The notes beneath the pieces were generated by a model. That model was not told the DNA's origin, did not search any database, and worked only from the letters and a program-made list of their open reading frames with translations. DNA of 64,000 nt from Schistosoma mansoni (taxonomy: Eukaryota; Platyhelminthes; Trematoda; Strigeidida; Schistosomatidae): contig NW_017386049.1 in the NCBI RefSeq assembly GCF_000237925.1, positions 496,001 to 560,000 on the forward strand. The letters run 5' to 3'. The translations under genes were made by a program, and so were the position numbers. Positions 11,680-23,068 of this stretch are shown in pieces (within the stretch, counting starts at the first letter, position 1; each line of letters begins with the position of its first letter).

Positions 11680-14600
11680 GATTTATGATTCTGATGTTTC
11701 TACTCATAAAACGAAGCCATCTCTATTCTTTTATATAGTGAATACAGAACAAAATTGTTATCACCAATCACATTTTAATGAAAACAGTAAAATATTTGAA
11801 TAACTATGTATGGCGTTTTATCTGATGATTTCAATAATCCATCTTCATAGTCGTTCCAAATACAAACACTCACACTCATAGAGATCGGAAGTATTTCTTT
11901 GATCGTATTATCTTTTGTTATTTAGATTTACTTAATGGATCATTGTTAACAAAAAAACAAAACCAGACTAGTTCTATCTAGACTGTGCCAATCTTCTGTC
12001 TGACAAACACTGATATGTTCAAAATATTCTATAAAAGTCTATAAAGAAGGATAATTAGACTGAAGAAATATTTCTTCTTTCCAATTAGTTGTTCATTAGG
12101 GCTTTATTCAAATAGTTAGGTTTTACAAATGGATAGTAAGTCGATACAATTTAGATGATGGTGAGTCCAGTTACCAAGGTCATTATCAATTAGTATCATT
12201 ATTTGAAAAATTCAAATCATAACTGAAGTGAGTCTCCATAATCACCTACCTAATTATCACAACTAGTTACATAAGAGGAACAATGAGAATGGCAATTACG
12301 TATGAATATACGATGTTTCTGTTGCCAATGAAAGTATTGATTCGATTTCAGTAGGATTTGTGCAATAAAAATAGACAATAAGATTGAAGGTATCAATGCC
12401 ATGGTTGGATGTGATAGTTTCAAATAAATGAAGCATTGAGTGGGAAGTCAGTAACCGAATTCAGTTATTTGTTCGCTTTTAAGAAGTGGCTTACAGTAAA
12501 TCACCAAAAGTTGAGTTATACCTTTTTCTACTCATTAGGATATAACAAAGTGCATACTTACTACTAGACAGCAGGATTATCAAACAAGTTAAATACGATT
12601 AGAATTAGAAACTAATATGCTAACAAAATACAATTGCGTAAGGTTTTGAAAGAGAAGAAAACGTTTTCAAAGATGTGATAGTATGTAGGGGGAATCTCAG
12701 AGTAAATTCAACGGCTGTATAAACTTTTCCTCTTCACGGGCATTAGGTCTAATGATTTTTATTCCTATAGCTTTTAAAATATGTAAGAGTTGGATTCGGG
12801 AACTATAGGGTAAATTGTGTGATAATGACCTGACATACATAATATTGACCACCATTCAGTAACCAATCAATTGTGGATAGTAGTTGATTTTATGTTGATC
12901 ACAAATATTTGAAATACTCTTGGTCATTTGACCCAACTTAAACTAGAACACAGTTTTGTAACCAACCACATTGCTAATAATCACAAGCCAACATATACGG
13001 CTTTTGGTTAGCCGCTTAAACTGTGAGCTTAACTCATACTCCTTCACAGTAATTAGATGTATAGTTATCTCCATATCGCAAATCGATGAAACAGATCCTC
13101 TAATATGGTTGTTTTCAACTCATCTTCATGGAGAAAAGTAAATTCTCCAGTATATATTAGAAGCAAATGTATTTCTACCCTTAGACTACTTATGTGTTAT
13201 ATAGATGCTATAACGTGTGTTATTCATAAAACGTAAACGATCAGATCTGGATTTTCTGGTCTCTCCCACTGTTACCTGGCTTGAAAACCTTTATACGCTA
13301 ATAATGATTTCATTGTTTTATTAACAAAAGGTTGGTAATGAGTGCCTGCTGTTTGATGGCAACGATTCATCATCTTATATTGCTTTTTGTGTTTTCCAAT
13401 AACTCAGCTCTTAATTATCAACAGCTTATAATTATTGGGAAGAATTTTGAAAAAAGTAAAACCGAGATCATGAGTTTACTGGCTTGCAAATATTACAGGG
13501 TCGGGAGTTTCTCCATAAACTCCGTGAACCAATGTGCTTCTTCATGTGAAAATAACCGTTTTCATCTCATGCAGACTCGAGTTTACTTTACATCTACATT
13601 AATGTTATCCAGTTTTAAACTTCAACGGATTTCCTATCCATCCATCTGAAGGTGACGGATTTTATCAAACACATACAAACGAAGTTAGAAAGACAGTCCA
13701 TCATTTGTTCATGGATAATTTAAAGCTCGCATTATCCAAGCCACAGTTGATATTTCTAGAACAGAACTTCGATTTAGTTCATAAATGATGTATTAACGAT
13801 TCAAGAGAAGTTAAATCTAATGTCTAATCACTTTTTAATCGTAACAATTAACTAATATCATCTTGTAGGTTAATACCTAACCATCATTGGAATTACATTG
13901 CTGTTGTCAGCTTCTCCTTGAGAAAATTTAAATTGCTTGATTACTTATTGTTCTTTTACAATCATCCTTCTAACTACCATTATAGAACATATAATTTTAA
14001 GCTATCTGTTTATTAATCAGACAACTATTTTTATTACACTTAAGAATACTCTTAAGGAACAATTCTGTTATAACAGGAGAAGTATTGAGGATGATAGAAT
14101 CCTTGAAACTAATTTTTGGACTGATGTTGTTTATATTCTTGCATAATTGCTAGGTAACTGAACTACCAGGATTCTACATTCTGCTCATTGTAAGCTTATA
14201 GTTTACTCATTAACTATCGCTGTGCATCTCATCAGTCGTAATCAATCATTTATATTCACCTGGTTCACAGCCACTTGTTGCCTGTTTGAGCGTAACTATG
14301 ATTTTCTATTTTATGGAGTAGTCATGGTTTGGTTTGTCTTTATATAAACCTGTGGCCTGGAAAAGATGAGAATAGAAGCTTGATTGCAGACTTCTTCCTC
14401 AGACTCATGTTTGAGGATGGATGGAGGTGTATGGATAAACGTACAAATGGAGATGCAGCTTACATAAACTGAAGGTTCGTTGTATTGGTCATAACTCGTC
14501 ACTGATAAGGGCTAATAACGTGATGCCGCAAACAGGATAGCAGACGTGAGTTAGAAAAATTATAATGAGTGATTACAGTGAATACAGTTTTATCACAGTG

Positions 14601-15770
14601 AAGCTCTTCAATCACGGTAATAAGTGTGTTCGCTAACATAAAAACCACTGAGTCATTTCAAGTAGATATCGATTATATCCAATCACTTAAATAAAGTTTT
14701 AACATGAATACACAAATTACCCTGAAGACTTCACCAATTTGCTTCACATACTGTTTCATTACTGGGTTCTTTATGCTAGTGCACCGACTACATTTAATCG
14801 CCAATCTAAAAGAGAGTTAATTAACGTTCAATGTGCGTTTGCTTTTTACCTATTTTTCCCCACACTACTGAAGAATATCCTAGGATTGAATATGATTACT
14901 CGTTCATTATGGTGTTCTGATTGGAATAAAACTTCCGTATGACTCTTTTGGTTCATGACTTCACCAACGTATTCTCAACATTATATTTGGCCGGTAAGTA
15001 CTCTATAATGAAGATGTAGACACTGAGGGACTCTAATGTTGTTTCTAATTGGTTTTATTGCTCTTTCAGCCAGCCAGGCATTTCGCTTGTAACCCAAACT
15101 TTACATCACAGATCTTCTCCAACGAACTCTGAATTTTTATATAGATCTGAATCCCACATATACCTAGAGTTTCAATCTACGTACATATGTTATGCAGTCA
15201 CTGGTAATTTTATTGATATTCTCACTAGATTTCGAAGTTTTCCGCCTCTGTTGAAACTCACGTTGCTGGATTATCAAGACAAATAATAAACTACAATAAC
15301 CTAGTCTAAACATACATTACACCATCTTCTCGATCCATTCTAAGCATTGAAGATTTCGTGATCACAAACTTCGTTTGATCTAATTATATGATAGTAAACG
15401 GTAGTATTTGTCTTTATTACCTTGTAGCATAGTTTGCTCGATAGAGCTAAGTACTCATATACATTCGTACTTAAAACCTTGAATTACTATTCAGAATATA
15501 ACAAATCGCTAAGTTAAACTTGTGAGATATGTTGCTTTATCACCCAGATCTATCACTAACTTGCAAAATCCGATGTTACAGTGAAATAGAGAAACAAGTA
15601 AACGGTTTTTATAAGACCATTGACTTAAATTTAAGGTTATTTTGGTTATTATGTCTATATTTCCATAACTGATTCTCTAAATTTTAATACATCTATTTGA
15701 GAAGTTACAACAACCAACAAACGGAAAGAACAGTGAACCATCCTCTTCTCAATTTTTTAAATAAAGAATC
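11680..15770. other. Non-coding AT-rich region, no supported gene
   Basis: Between the MEG-like start exon and the LINE at 15.78 kb I see no conserved domain and no chain of phase-compatible exons. Two plus-strand frames (13332-13649 and 13937-14146) begin with hydrophobic stretches, but lack convincing donors and cannot be told from chance frames. The upstream flank of the MEG-like start would hold its promoter; no TATA element stands out. Confidence 0.4.
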
Positions 15771-15783
15771 TTCACTTTACTAC
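15771..15783 (+). repeat. Target-site duplication, left copy
   Basis: TTCACTTTACTAC immediately before the truncated LINE; the identical copy lies at 17392-17404 after its A-rich tail. Confidence 0.8.
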
Positions 15784-17391
15784 CAGTCCATGAAAATCCC
15801 CCCACACAAAGACTGGGCAGCGTGACCATTAAAGAACTCGATGTCTTTGGTCTGCTAATCAAGCTTGACATAGGTAAATCCACTGGACCCAATGAACTGA
15901 ATCCTAGGTTACTAAAGGAATTAGCTAACTTTGTTGCGAACCCTTTAAGTGTATATTTTAATCTATCCGTAACCCAGGGTCGTCTACCAAAAGACTGGAA
16001 GAACGCCATAGTAAGTCCAGTCTTCAAAACAGGTACAAAACATAAGCCTAAGAATTACCGACCAATTAGCCTAACTAGTGTAGTTGTTAAAATCTTAGAA
16101 AAGATTATTCGGAAGGAGCTGTTTAAGTATCTCAATTAAAACTGGATCCTCTCGGAGAAGCAGCATGGTTTTAGAACAGGTTAATCTTGTCTCACTAACT
16201 TATTAGTCGCTCGTGAAAGCTGGTGCGCTCTTAAGGACCAAAAGTTACCTGTAGACGTAGCTTACATCGACTTCAGCAAAACTTTCGACAAAGTTCCACA
16301 CAACCGGCTGTTATATAAGCTAAGGAATGTCGGGATTGGAGGCAATCTATTGATGTGGATAAAAGACTTCCTAGTTGGGCACCAACAAGGAGTGAGGGTG
16401 AACTCCAAGTTGTCTAGCTGGGAAACTGTGCTTAGTGGAGTCCCCCAGGGTACAGTTTTGAGGCCAGTGTTATTCCTCTTGTACGTAAATGACCTCCCTC
16501 GTCTACTATCGTCATCGGTCTTGCTGTATACTGACGATGTCAAGATATGGAGAGCGATTCAAAGTAAGGGTGATAGCTTAGAACTCCAAAATGACCTGGA
16601 GAAATTATCTGAATGGTCCCAAACCTGACAATCACCGATAAATACTTCCAAGTGTATTGTGATGCATATTGGCCACCAGGGTACAGATACATACACGATA
16701 AATAACACCGAGCTACCTATTGTCCAGACACAATGACTTAGGCGTCCTCGTTAGTCAAGACTTAAATACTATTGCACACTGCCGTGCAATAGCCGCCAAA
16801 AGTTTTAATACTTTATGGTCCATACGCAGGGCTTTTAGGCATCTCGACGCTAAAACGTTTCTGACTTTGTATACAGTGTTCGTGCGTCCTAAACTTGAGT
16901 ACTGCATACAGGCAGCTAGCCCCTGCCTAAAGAAAGACAGTGAAGTTTTGGAAAGGGTTCAGAGAACAGCAACTAATCTGACTACCGGAATAGCGAAGCT
17001 CCCGTATGATGCGAGACTGACCAAGCTAAACCTATTCCCGCTGTCATATAGAAGAATCAGAGGTGACTTGATTACAGTTTTCAAATTGCTTAGTGATAAA
17101 TTTGCACATGATATGCCCTAACTTTTCTTGTCTCCCAAAACAGAAAATTTACGAGGACACTCCAGAAAAGTTCACAAGCCCAGAACGAATTACTTGTCAG
17201 CCGACGACCGATTTTCCCATCGAATCATCAACGAATGGAACTCATTAATTCAGCACGTGGTTGAGGCTCCACCCGTCGACTCTTTCAAAAGAAAGTTGGA
17301 CCGACTGAGAGACCATCATTGCCAGGACTAACATAGACCATCAAGCCTCCTGTCCTCTCCAAACTGAAACTGAAATAAATAAAGAAGAATT
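15784..17391 (+). mobile_element. 5'-truncated CR1/jockey-like LINE (SR1/Perere type) with target duplication
   Basis: Carries the C-terminal half of a non-LTR reverse transcriptase, broken by stops and frame shifts. Visible motifs: an insertion-fragment start with STGPNELNPRLLKELA, PKNYRPISLTSVVVKILEKI, VAYIDFSKTFDKVPHNRLLY, VLSGVPQGTVLRPVLFLLYV and YTDDVKIW (the catalytic YADD box changed to YTDD), then the CR1-type tail with RPKLEYCIQAASPCL. The 13-bp sequence TTCACTTTACTAC occurs at 15771-15783 and again at 17392-17404, as expected for a target-site duplication. The 3' end is A-rich with ATAAATAAAG. Non-autonomous: the endonuclease and ORF1 are missing. Confidence 0.85.
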
Positions 17392-17404
17392 TTCACTTTA
17401 CTAC
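17392..17404 (+). repeat. Target-site duplication, right copy
   Basis: TTCACTTTACTAC, identical to 15771-15783. The pair brackets the LINE and fixes both of its ends. Confidence 0.8.
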
Positions 17405-17560
17405 GACCACCAAATCGCTAAACCCGTCAGGAACAAATGTTTATTATTTACTGGAAAGCTAAAATAAATATTCTGTGAAAAGAATTGTTACAAAAGTAAT
17501 CATGGTAATTACTCATCCAAAAGTAGATTTCCTTAACGTCTACAGAAGCCTCAGGTAAAC

Positions 17561-17788
17561 TCAATGTTTATGCTTAAAAATTATCCCCATATTTGTTAGT
17601 GAAGGCTGCCAAATCGCGCTCCGAGTATTGTAAACAAATCTGGGAAATGTGAGTCTGGATAATTTGCTACCAGTATAGCTTTTGGCCTCGAGAAACATCC
17701 CAACTATGTTTCTTGGAGGCATATGCAATCTGCGCGACGACTCGTTTTCTTCCAGATTCAAAACTTCCCGCACTTTACATGTTATACT
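17561..17788 (-). CDS. SAM-domain gene, terminal exon
   Basis: 76 codons including the TGA stop (complement 17561-17563). Begins SITCKVREVLNLEENESSRR after acceptor ...cagtctgctcag; an alternative acceptor 9 bp upstream would leave an intron of only 22 bp. Includes NIVGMFLEAKSYTGSKLSRL. Confidence 0.72.
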   Translation of the reverse strand, partial: SITCKVREVLNLEENESSRRLHMPPRNIVGMFLEAKSYTGSKLSRLTFPRFVYNTRSAIWQPSLTNMGIIFKHKH

Positions 17789-18154
17789 CTGAGCAGACTG
17801 TGAGAAATGATTAATTTACCTTAATATCTTCAAACTCGGTCACACCTAAATAAGGAAGTGTTGAAGAGTGGATATTAATCAGACTGCGACCATCAATCTG
17901 ATTTTCAGTAAAGCATTCCTGTTGAAAATGCATTAGGACGACACATATCTAACCTTGTACTGAGAATATCCAATATCTTCAATCCAAGAAGCAACTTGAT
18001 TAACATCCCAAAGTAATGCTTTTGGGAGTTGAGTGTTATTACATATTTCGGCGAAACTCATATCGAATTTCCGCCACTCATATCTACGGCTACGTTCCAA
18101 CATCCAATGTCTTTGCGACGAATTTGAACTGTTGTATCTAGTACTACTACACAC
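17561..18154 (-). CDS. SAM-domain protein, C-terminal three exons (SAMD15-like)
   Basis: Gene-level entry: exons 17954-18154, 17820-17918 and 17561-17788 join in phase 0 across introns of 35 and 31 bp, the tiny-intron size typical of schistosomes. The joined 175 codons contain a SAM domain, a helical protein-interaction module, from LLWDVNQVASWIEDIGYSQY across the junction through ECFTENQIDGRSLINIHSS and LGVTEFEDIK. A conserved-looking tail (PPRNIVGMFLEAKSYTG) follows. The order WxVxxVxxWIxxIG..QY / F..N.IDGR.L is the SAM consensus, and the tail recalls SAMD15; that assignment is from memory. The upstream flank is transposon debris, so the 5' end is unresolved: either an internal ATG in exon 17954-18154 starts the protein or earlier exons lie beyond 20.6 kb. 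Confidence 0.75.
17820..17918 (-). CDS. SAM-domain gene, exon with SAM core
   Basis: 33 codons after acceptor ...tgttttcaacag... reading ECFTENQIDGRSLINIHSS and ending EFEDIK before donor gtaaat. This is the conserved second half of the SAM fold (I-D-G-R/L, LG/V-x-x-x-x-D-I-K). Confidence 0.78.
17954..18154 (-). CDS. SAM-domain gene, exon with first SAM helix
   Basis: 67 codons after acceptor ...gaaccatttag, ending ...YSQYK before donor gttaga (complement 17948-17953). Contains LPKALLWDVNQVASWIEDIG. The first in-frame ATG gives MLERSRRYEWRKFDMSFAEI, a possible translation start if no earlier exon exists. Confidence 0.75.
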
Positions 18155-18221
18155 CTAAATGGTTCACGCTGGATTTCGGACAGACTTCAACAATTCGTGC
18201 AGCATGTGACTATCAAGTCAT

Positions 18222-20460
18222 TTCTACCTTCACCACACAACATTGTCCCATCGAGAAAAGCAGTGGTTGAGCATACTTAATACACATCCCAACCACCTCA
18301 GTTGCTGAAGATGCATTAACTCACAAATCGGTTTGCTATCCTTATCTAGTACCGTATTCCTGTCCCAGGTATTGCTAACCTCGTGGTTCTAAGTTACACC
18401 AGCAAGAGAATATCCTAGTAAAAGATGAGTCCTCGGGCATCAATAGTGTGTCCTAAGTAGTTTAAGGAGTTGGTTCCGATTTGACATTTCTGAATGTTGA
18501 CAGTAATGCCATGCCTTTGGAGTCGATCGAAAACAATGTCCAGATGCTTGAGATGTGATTCTCTGTCCGGACTTGCTATTAGACAGTCATCAACATACGC
18601 ATGTACGAAGTTGAGACCTCGAAAGACGTCGTCTATAAACCTTTGGAAGGTTTGAGCCGCAGTTCTTAAACCAAAAGGTATTCGCAAGAATTCGTAAAGA
18701 CCGAAAGGAGTGGTGATGGCGGTTTTAGCAATGTCGTTGGTTGCCATCGGTATTTGGTTGTAAGACTTAACTAAGTCGATTTTCGAAAAGACAGTTGTAC
18801 ATTTCAAGGTAGCTGTCAACTCGTGAATATGAGGCAACGGGTAACAATCGGGAATGGTTTTAGCATTCAGACGCCGATAATCACCAGTTGGCCGTCAATC
18901 GTTGCTGTCTTTTTTAGGGACCATGTGCAATGGGGATGACCATGGACTATTTGATGGTCGAATTATCCCTAAGTCTATCATAGGGTCGAATTCGTTTTTG
19001 GCCAACCTAAGCTTTTCGTGAGCGAGTCGGCGAGCTTTCGAGAATACAGGTGGTCATGTAGTCGAGATGTGATGTGTAACATTGCTGGTTACACATGGCA
19101 ATTTCGATTGCGGTTGGTATATTTGTCGAGTAATGATTGATACAGGGGGTCTATGGTGTGCTTAATCGTGACTGGGGATAACCTGCAACCGGAACAAGGA
19201 GTTACGCAAACGGATAACTTAGTGTTTCCGTCTATTAACTTTCTTGAGCGTGTGTCGATGAGTAGATTGTGGTATTGTAACAGGTCTATACCAATGATTG
19301 GCATAGAGACATCTGCAACAACGAAAATCCAGTGTATGGGTTTGCGTAAACCCACGTTAAGGTAGACGTACCTTTTACTGTAAGTAGCGATCGGCTTTCC
19401 GTTTGCCGCCTGTAAACTTAAAACAGACTCGCGAAGTCTGTCGTCGGGATTTGCTGGAAGAACGCTAACTTCTGCGCCGGTGTCGACGAGGTAGCGAACT
19501 TTCGTGGTCACATCCGTGATGTATAACAGACGGCTGTGTTCGCCGGCTACGGTTGCCGTTAACGCGTGCCGGCTGAGAAGTTTTCCGAAGTCTTATTCGT
19601 GTCAGTCGCCTTAGACTTCGGATAATTGCAGGGCTTCCTGCAATGAGGCGAGGACTGCTTGTACCTGTTGAGGAAGTTTAGACAAGAGAAGTTGTCTGAA
19701 TAGGCCATCATCGAAAGTTCGTTGGCCGATAATCTCTCTCATTCTTAGCAACATGTCTGTCGCCGAATCATGTTGTAGGTCGATATTGTTAAGGAGTTGG
19801 TCTAACCGTTGTCGATCAGTTAGGTCTCCGCGTTTTAAAATCGACCGTTTGAGAGTTTCGTTAGGTTCCGGAACATCACTAGTAAACATACTAGGTGTTA
19901 CGTACCTGTTAAATCCGCGCGGTAATGCCTTAACTACCGCGAGGAATCGTGTGCGCGAGTCCGTGATTCCGTGCATGCAGAAATCAGCTTCTGCGTAGCA
20001 GAACCAGGACTAGATATTATCAGGCCAGAAGGGAGTTAATTGAATCGATGACGGGAGAGTAGTCCTTAACTTAAATACCTTAGGTGAGTGTTCCGTATAT
20101 ATTATATATACATATATATACATATTCTCTGAAAGGATATGTATGACATAGTTGGATGAATGTGAGGAGGAAGAACGATGTTGACAGACACAACTTGAAG
20201 CAACTAATTCCAATAACAGTTCACCATGAACTTTGACTCAACCAATGGTGTTCGAGTAAAGAGATAGTTTCACTAAGAGCCATATTTCTGTATCCGTTAT
20301 CTTGATAAGGTTGAAGAGATGTATACTGTTACCTATCCCTGCTGCCCTTTCCACCTCTTCTGCTCTCACAACGCACCTACTGCTCGCTATCACTACATAG
20401 GCTTTCGAGTAGCCTATGTTGAAGCTGTCTCTGCTCCTCATCGTGTTCCAAGCCAGATGG
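18222..20460 (-). mobile_element. RTE LINE fragment containing an LTR-less Gypsy segment (chimera)
   Basis: On the minus strand the order is RTE sequence (about 20460 to 20105), then Ty3/Gypsy gag-pol sequence without LTRs (about 20100 to 18425), then RTE 3' sequence (about 18420 to 18222). The RTE parts match the copy at 26.47-27.46 kb almost base for base (same reading MELVASSCVCQHRSSS; same tail around the GGTACTAGATAAGGATAGCA stretch), but that copy has no Gypsy insert. The Gypsy segment has its own deletions. Both elements read in the same direction, suggesting reverse transcription of a composite RNA or rearrangement after nesting; the mechanism is inference. Confidence 0.75.
18415..20090 (-). 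pseudogene. Degraded Ty3/Gypsy gag-pol segment
   Basis: Homologous to the intact element at 38.48-43.71 kb. Gag N-terminus ([14 protein letters not shown]) at about 20010-20090. Gag body at 19611-19976 is cut short after LQEALQLSEV. Protease with [15 protein letters not shown] at 19089-19511. Reverse transcriptase with [19 protein letters not shown] at 18415-18837. The zinc-knuckle part of gag is deleted, the protease and RT are joined through a frame break near 19085, and the thumb, RNase H and integrase are absent. Not functional. Confidence 0.85.
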
Positions 20461-20469
20461 TGTGAGTTT

Positions 20470-20935
20470 CCGAGGATCTTTCATTTATGTAAATCCGTCA
20501 CTATACATAAACTTCCTCGACCACTAAAATTCATCTGACAATATGGATGGAAGAACCTTGTGGAACCTTCTTCTACATTATTAGTGCCTGAGAGGATTGT
20601 CAGCGTCATACGGAATTTATACTACGGACCACACTGCAAATTTATGCAAGGAGGACAGCTGATAGATGCATCCTATGTGAGGATGGGAGTCAGGCAAGGC
20701 TGCCTATACTCGCTTTTCTTTCTTCTAGTGGTCGACTGGTTTATGAAGATTTCTACATCTCAGGAAAAACACGGTATACGACGGACAGCTTGGATGTGGC
20801 TAGAAAACTTGAACTTCGTACATGACCTAGATATTCTATTTCATACACACCAACAAACTCAGGTGACATTTATTTTTCACAATTATGTAAGACTTCTTAC
20901 CGCCATAGAAGAAAAATTAGAAATCTTATGATAGT
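20470..20935 (+). pseudogene. RTE-type reverse transcriptase fragment (second family)
   Basis: The frame 20560-20931 reads VRMGVRQGCLYSLFFLLVVD followed by WFMKISTSQEKHGIRRTAW, the RTE RT block around GVRQGCLLSP with the downstream YADD region degraded (FVHDLDILFHTH). Upstream, in other frames, remnants of the first RT motif are visible. It belongs to a different RTE family from the 37-49 kb element and is inactive. Confidence 0.75.
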
Positions 20936-21480
20936 TGTAAAGAAGATATCCAAAATGAAAAAAGTACACTGAATTCTTACACGTTTAACGATTATCGACA
21001 AAAGAAAATATGAATAACCAAAAGTTTTACAGCAAAAAACGTTTCAGTGTAGTTTGTCTGGCCTAAAAAATCAATGAAAGAGGAAGATGAAATATAGATG
21101 TATACGCAAGAATTGGATAACCAAGCGAGTCAATGTGAGAAGAAATGGATAGCCCAAGGATCTAAGAACTCGGTGCTCCATTATTGAAGACAGATACCAA
21201 AATCATCCAAACTACTCTAAGGAGTAGTTTGAAAAACCTTGGTCAGTGGCCGATCCTCATCCTCGGAGCTTAAATACGTAATTAAGTGGGTAAGTCAGAA
21301 TATAAATGGTCAAATGCCACCCCTTGCTCACAAGCCGTTTTTATAATAAAAAGCAAAGAAAACTACTAATTTCCTCTGATTTTACTACTATAAGGAAGTA
21401 AATATTTATTTAACAAGCCTGAAAAATGTGTCAAACTTCGCTCGGAACGGGAAAATTTCAAAATAGTACATTATGATAAG

Positions 21481-21612
21481 TCAGGTACTTAAAGCTTCTC
21501 CTGCAGCAATTTTGTAGCTTGAGTACTTCGACTTTAAAGCTTCGGCAGGTTCGGGTCTATTCGGAAGATATACTGTGTTCCGGAGTGGGTGTGAATAAGA
21601 GTTTTCTGTGAA
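21481..21612 (-). CDS. Candidate terminal exon
   Basis: After an acceptor with a strong pyrimidine tract (cttattctcttccctctcag, or the AG shortly after it), the frame reads NSYSHPLRNTVYLPNRPEPA and then ALKSKYSSYKIAAGEALST and TGA. The proline/charge pattern looks protein-like. With the second acceptor its phase would match the candidate membrane exon at 22928-23068. Speculative. Confidence 0.25.
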   Translation of the reverse strand, partial: FTENSYSHPLRNTVYLPNRPEPAEALKSKYSSYKIAAGEALST

Positions 21613-22927
21613 ACTCTGAGAGGGAAGAGAATAAGATGAAGAGTGAATCGATAACTCCATAAGTGTAAATGACCTGTTTGATAAACAAGACAACCAAGCA
21701 CAATGAGTAATTTTACAAGTGTGAGACAAATATAATTCGACAGTCAAATCTCGTAGCTGACTGATTGTAAAGAAAGTAGTTTCCATAGTGAACTGAACAG
21801 ATGTTTACCCTTATTTTGGGACATCCACATTACTTCGTGGGATCGAACCTAGGACTTTGACGTTCAGCAGTGAGTACAGTGTCTTTCAAACACTGATTTT
21901 AAATTTAGTGGTCATAATTCTTGACTTCAGTCAATTCGCGAAAGAAAATGACACTAAATTGTATGAAACTGACCTCTCAACAAAGTTCAACTCTGTCATT
22001 AACGACCTCTCAATTGATGGTCACACCCTTGCACTAATGCGTACACCAATAATGTTTCGTTTTTCACTAGCTTCAGTGCAACAAATTAAAAACCGAACAT
22101 TGATGTTTCTAAACAATTAATGAATACTAGTTTGAATACAATTCGAATGATAGATAACTTTAAGTGATATGATGCGATGGACCAACCAAATTATAAGTGC
22201 GCCCGATTGCCCAAGAGATGGTCTACAACTCCTAGGAGACACACATCATTGATGGCCCAATTTTCCAAGGGATATATGCACAGATAAGTAAGTTTACGGA
22301 CATATTAACTCGGTTAGTCAATAAGCTTTTTTCCTCAGTCTCAATTTTTCCATTCAATTAGTCAGCTGAGCTCGTGTGTAGAAAGATTGAATATCAGTGT
22401 GTATGCCGCATGTCACATTGTTCGATAATGCTTTATACATTCATCTCAACGGAACCACGTGTAAACAACTCACTCTATCGTACAATATACCAGTTATCAT
22501 TCACAAGCATTTATCCAAAGCATTGCTCTGAATTCTTACTTAGCAGTCATACAATTTCAAATCATGTATGTAGACAAATTTGATTTGATCAGTTGATTAT
22601 GAAAATAATCACAACATAAAAGTTTGGGAAGAACTTGTCATACGCCATGAAGAGTGTAGCCACTTCAACTGCAAAATACACATTTCCATTCACACGCTTG
22701 GATAAGTATAGAAAAATGACACCGGTGTTCAATTTGTCGTGTATGCACAACCGTAGACATTCATTGGACCAATGTCTATACCAGGTGAGTCCAAAACACC
22801 ATGATTCATGTTTTAAAATCCAAAACGGTAATTTAAGGTTATTCTAGGGATTCGTTATCTCAGGCATATGTGTACTACTTATACAAACAAATTGAAGTAG
22901 TATGTATCAGGAATTGGAAGTAAGATT

Positions 22928-23068
22928 CTTACTGACAGGAAGAGAAATAAAAGCAAAGACCAGTGGAAGTATCAAAATGGATGAAATAACAATGGATTCC
23001 GTGAAGGAAAGTTCGAGGACAATGTGCAAGTAGTGAGAACTTCGCAATGTTCCGTTTTCCATACAATA
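22928..23068 (-). CDS. Candidate exon with a membrane span
   Basis: Between acceptor ...cattctcatcatcag and donor A|gtaaga, phase 1 on both sides, 46 codons. Contains a hydrophobic segment SSILILPLVFAFISLPV preceded by SSHYLHIVLELSFTES. The good pyrimidine-rich acceptor and donor are encouraging, but there is no homology I can name and the flanking exons are unresolved. Confidence 0.25.

Noticed and set aside
21836-21905. tRNA-like B box (GGTTCGATCCC, minus strand)
   Set aside because: No A box at the right distance and no cloverleaf; at most a decayed tRNA-derived repeat.
22635-22847. Plus-strand frame with gtgagt donor at about 22789 (MKSVATSTAKYTFPFTRLDK)
   Set aside because: The opposite strand is also open over the same stretch, no partner exon is phase-compatible and no homology is recognised; length alone is not informative here.
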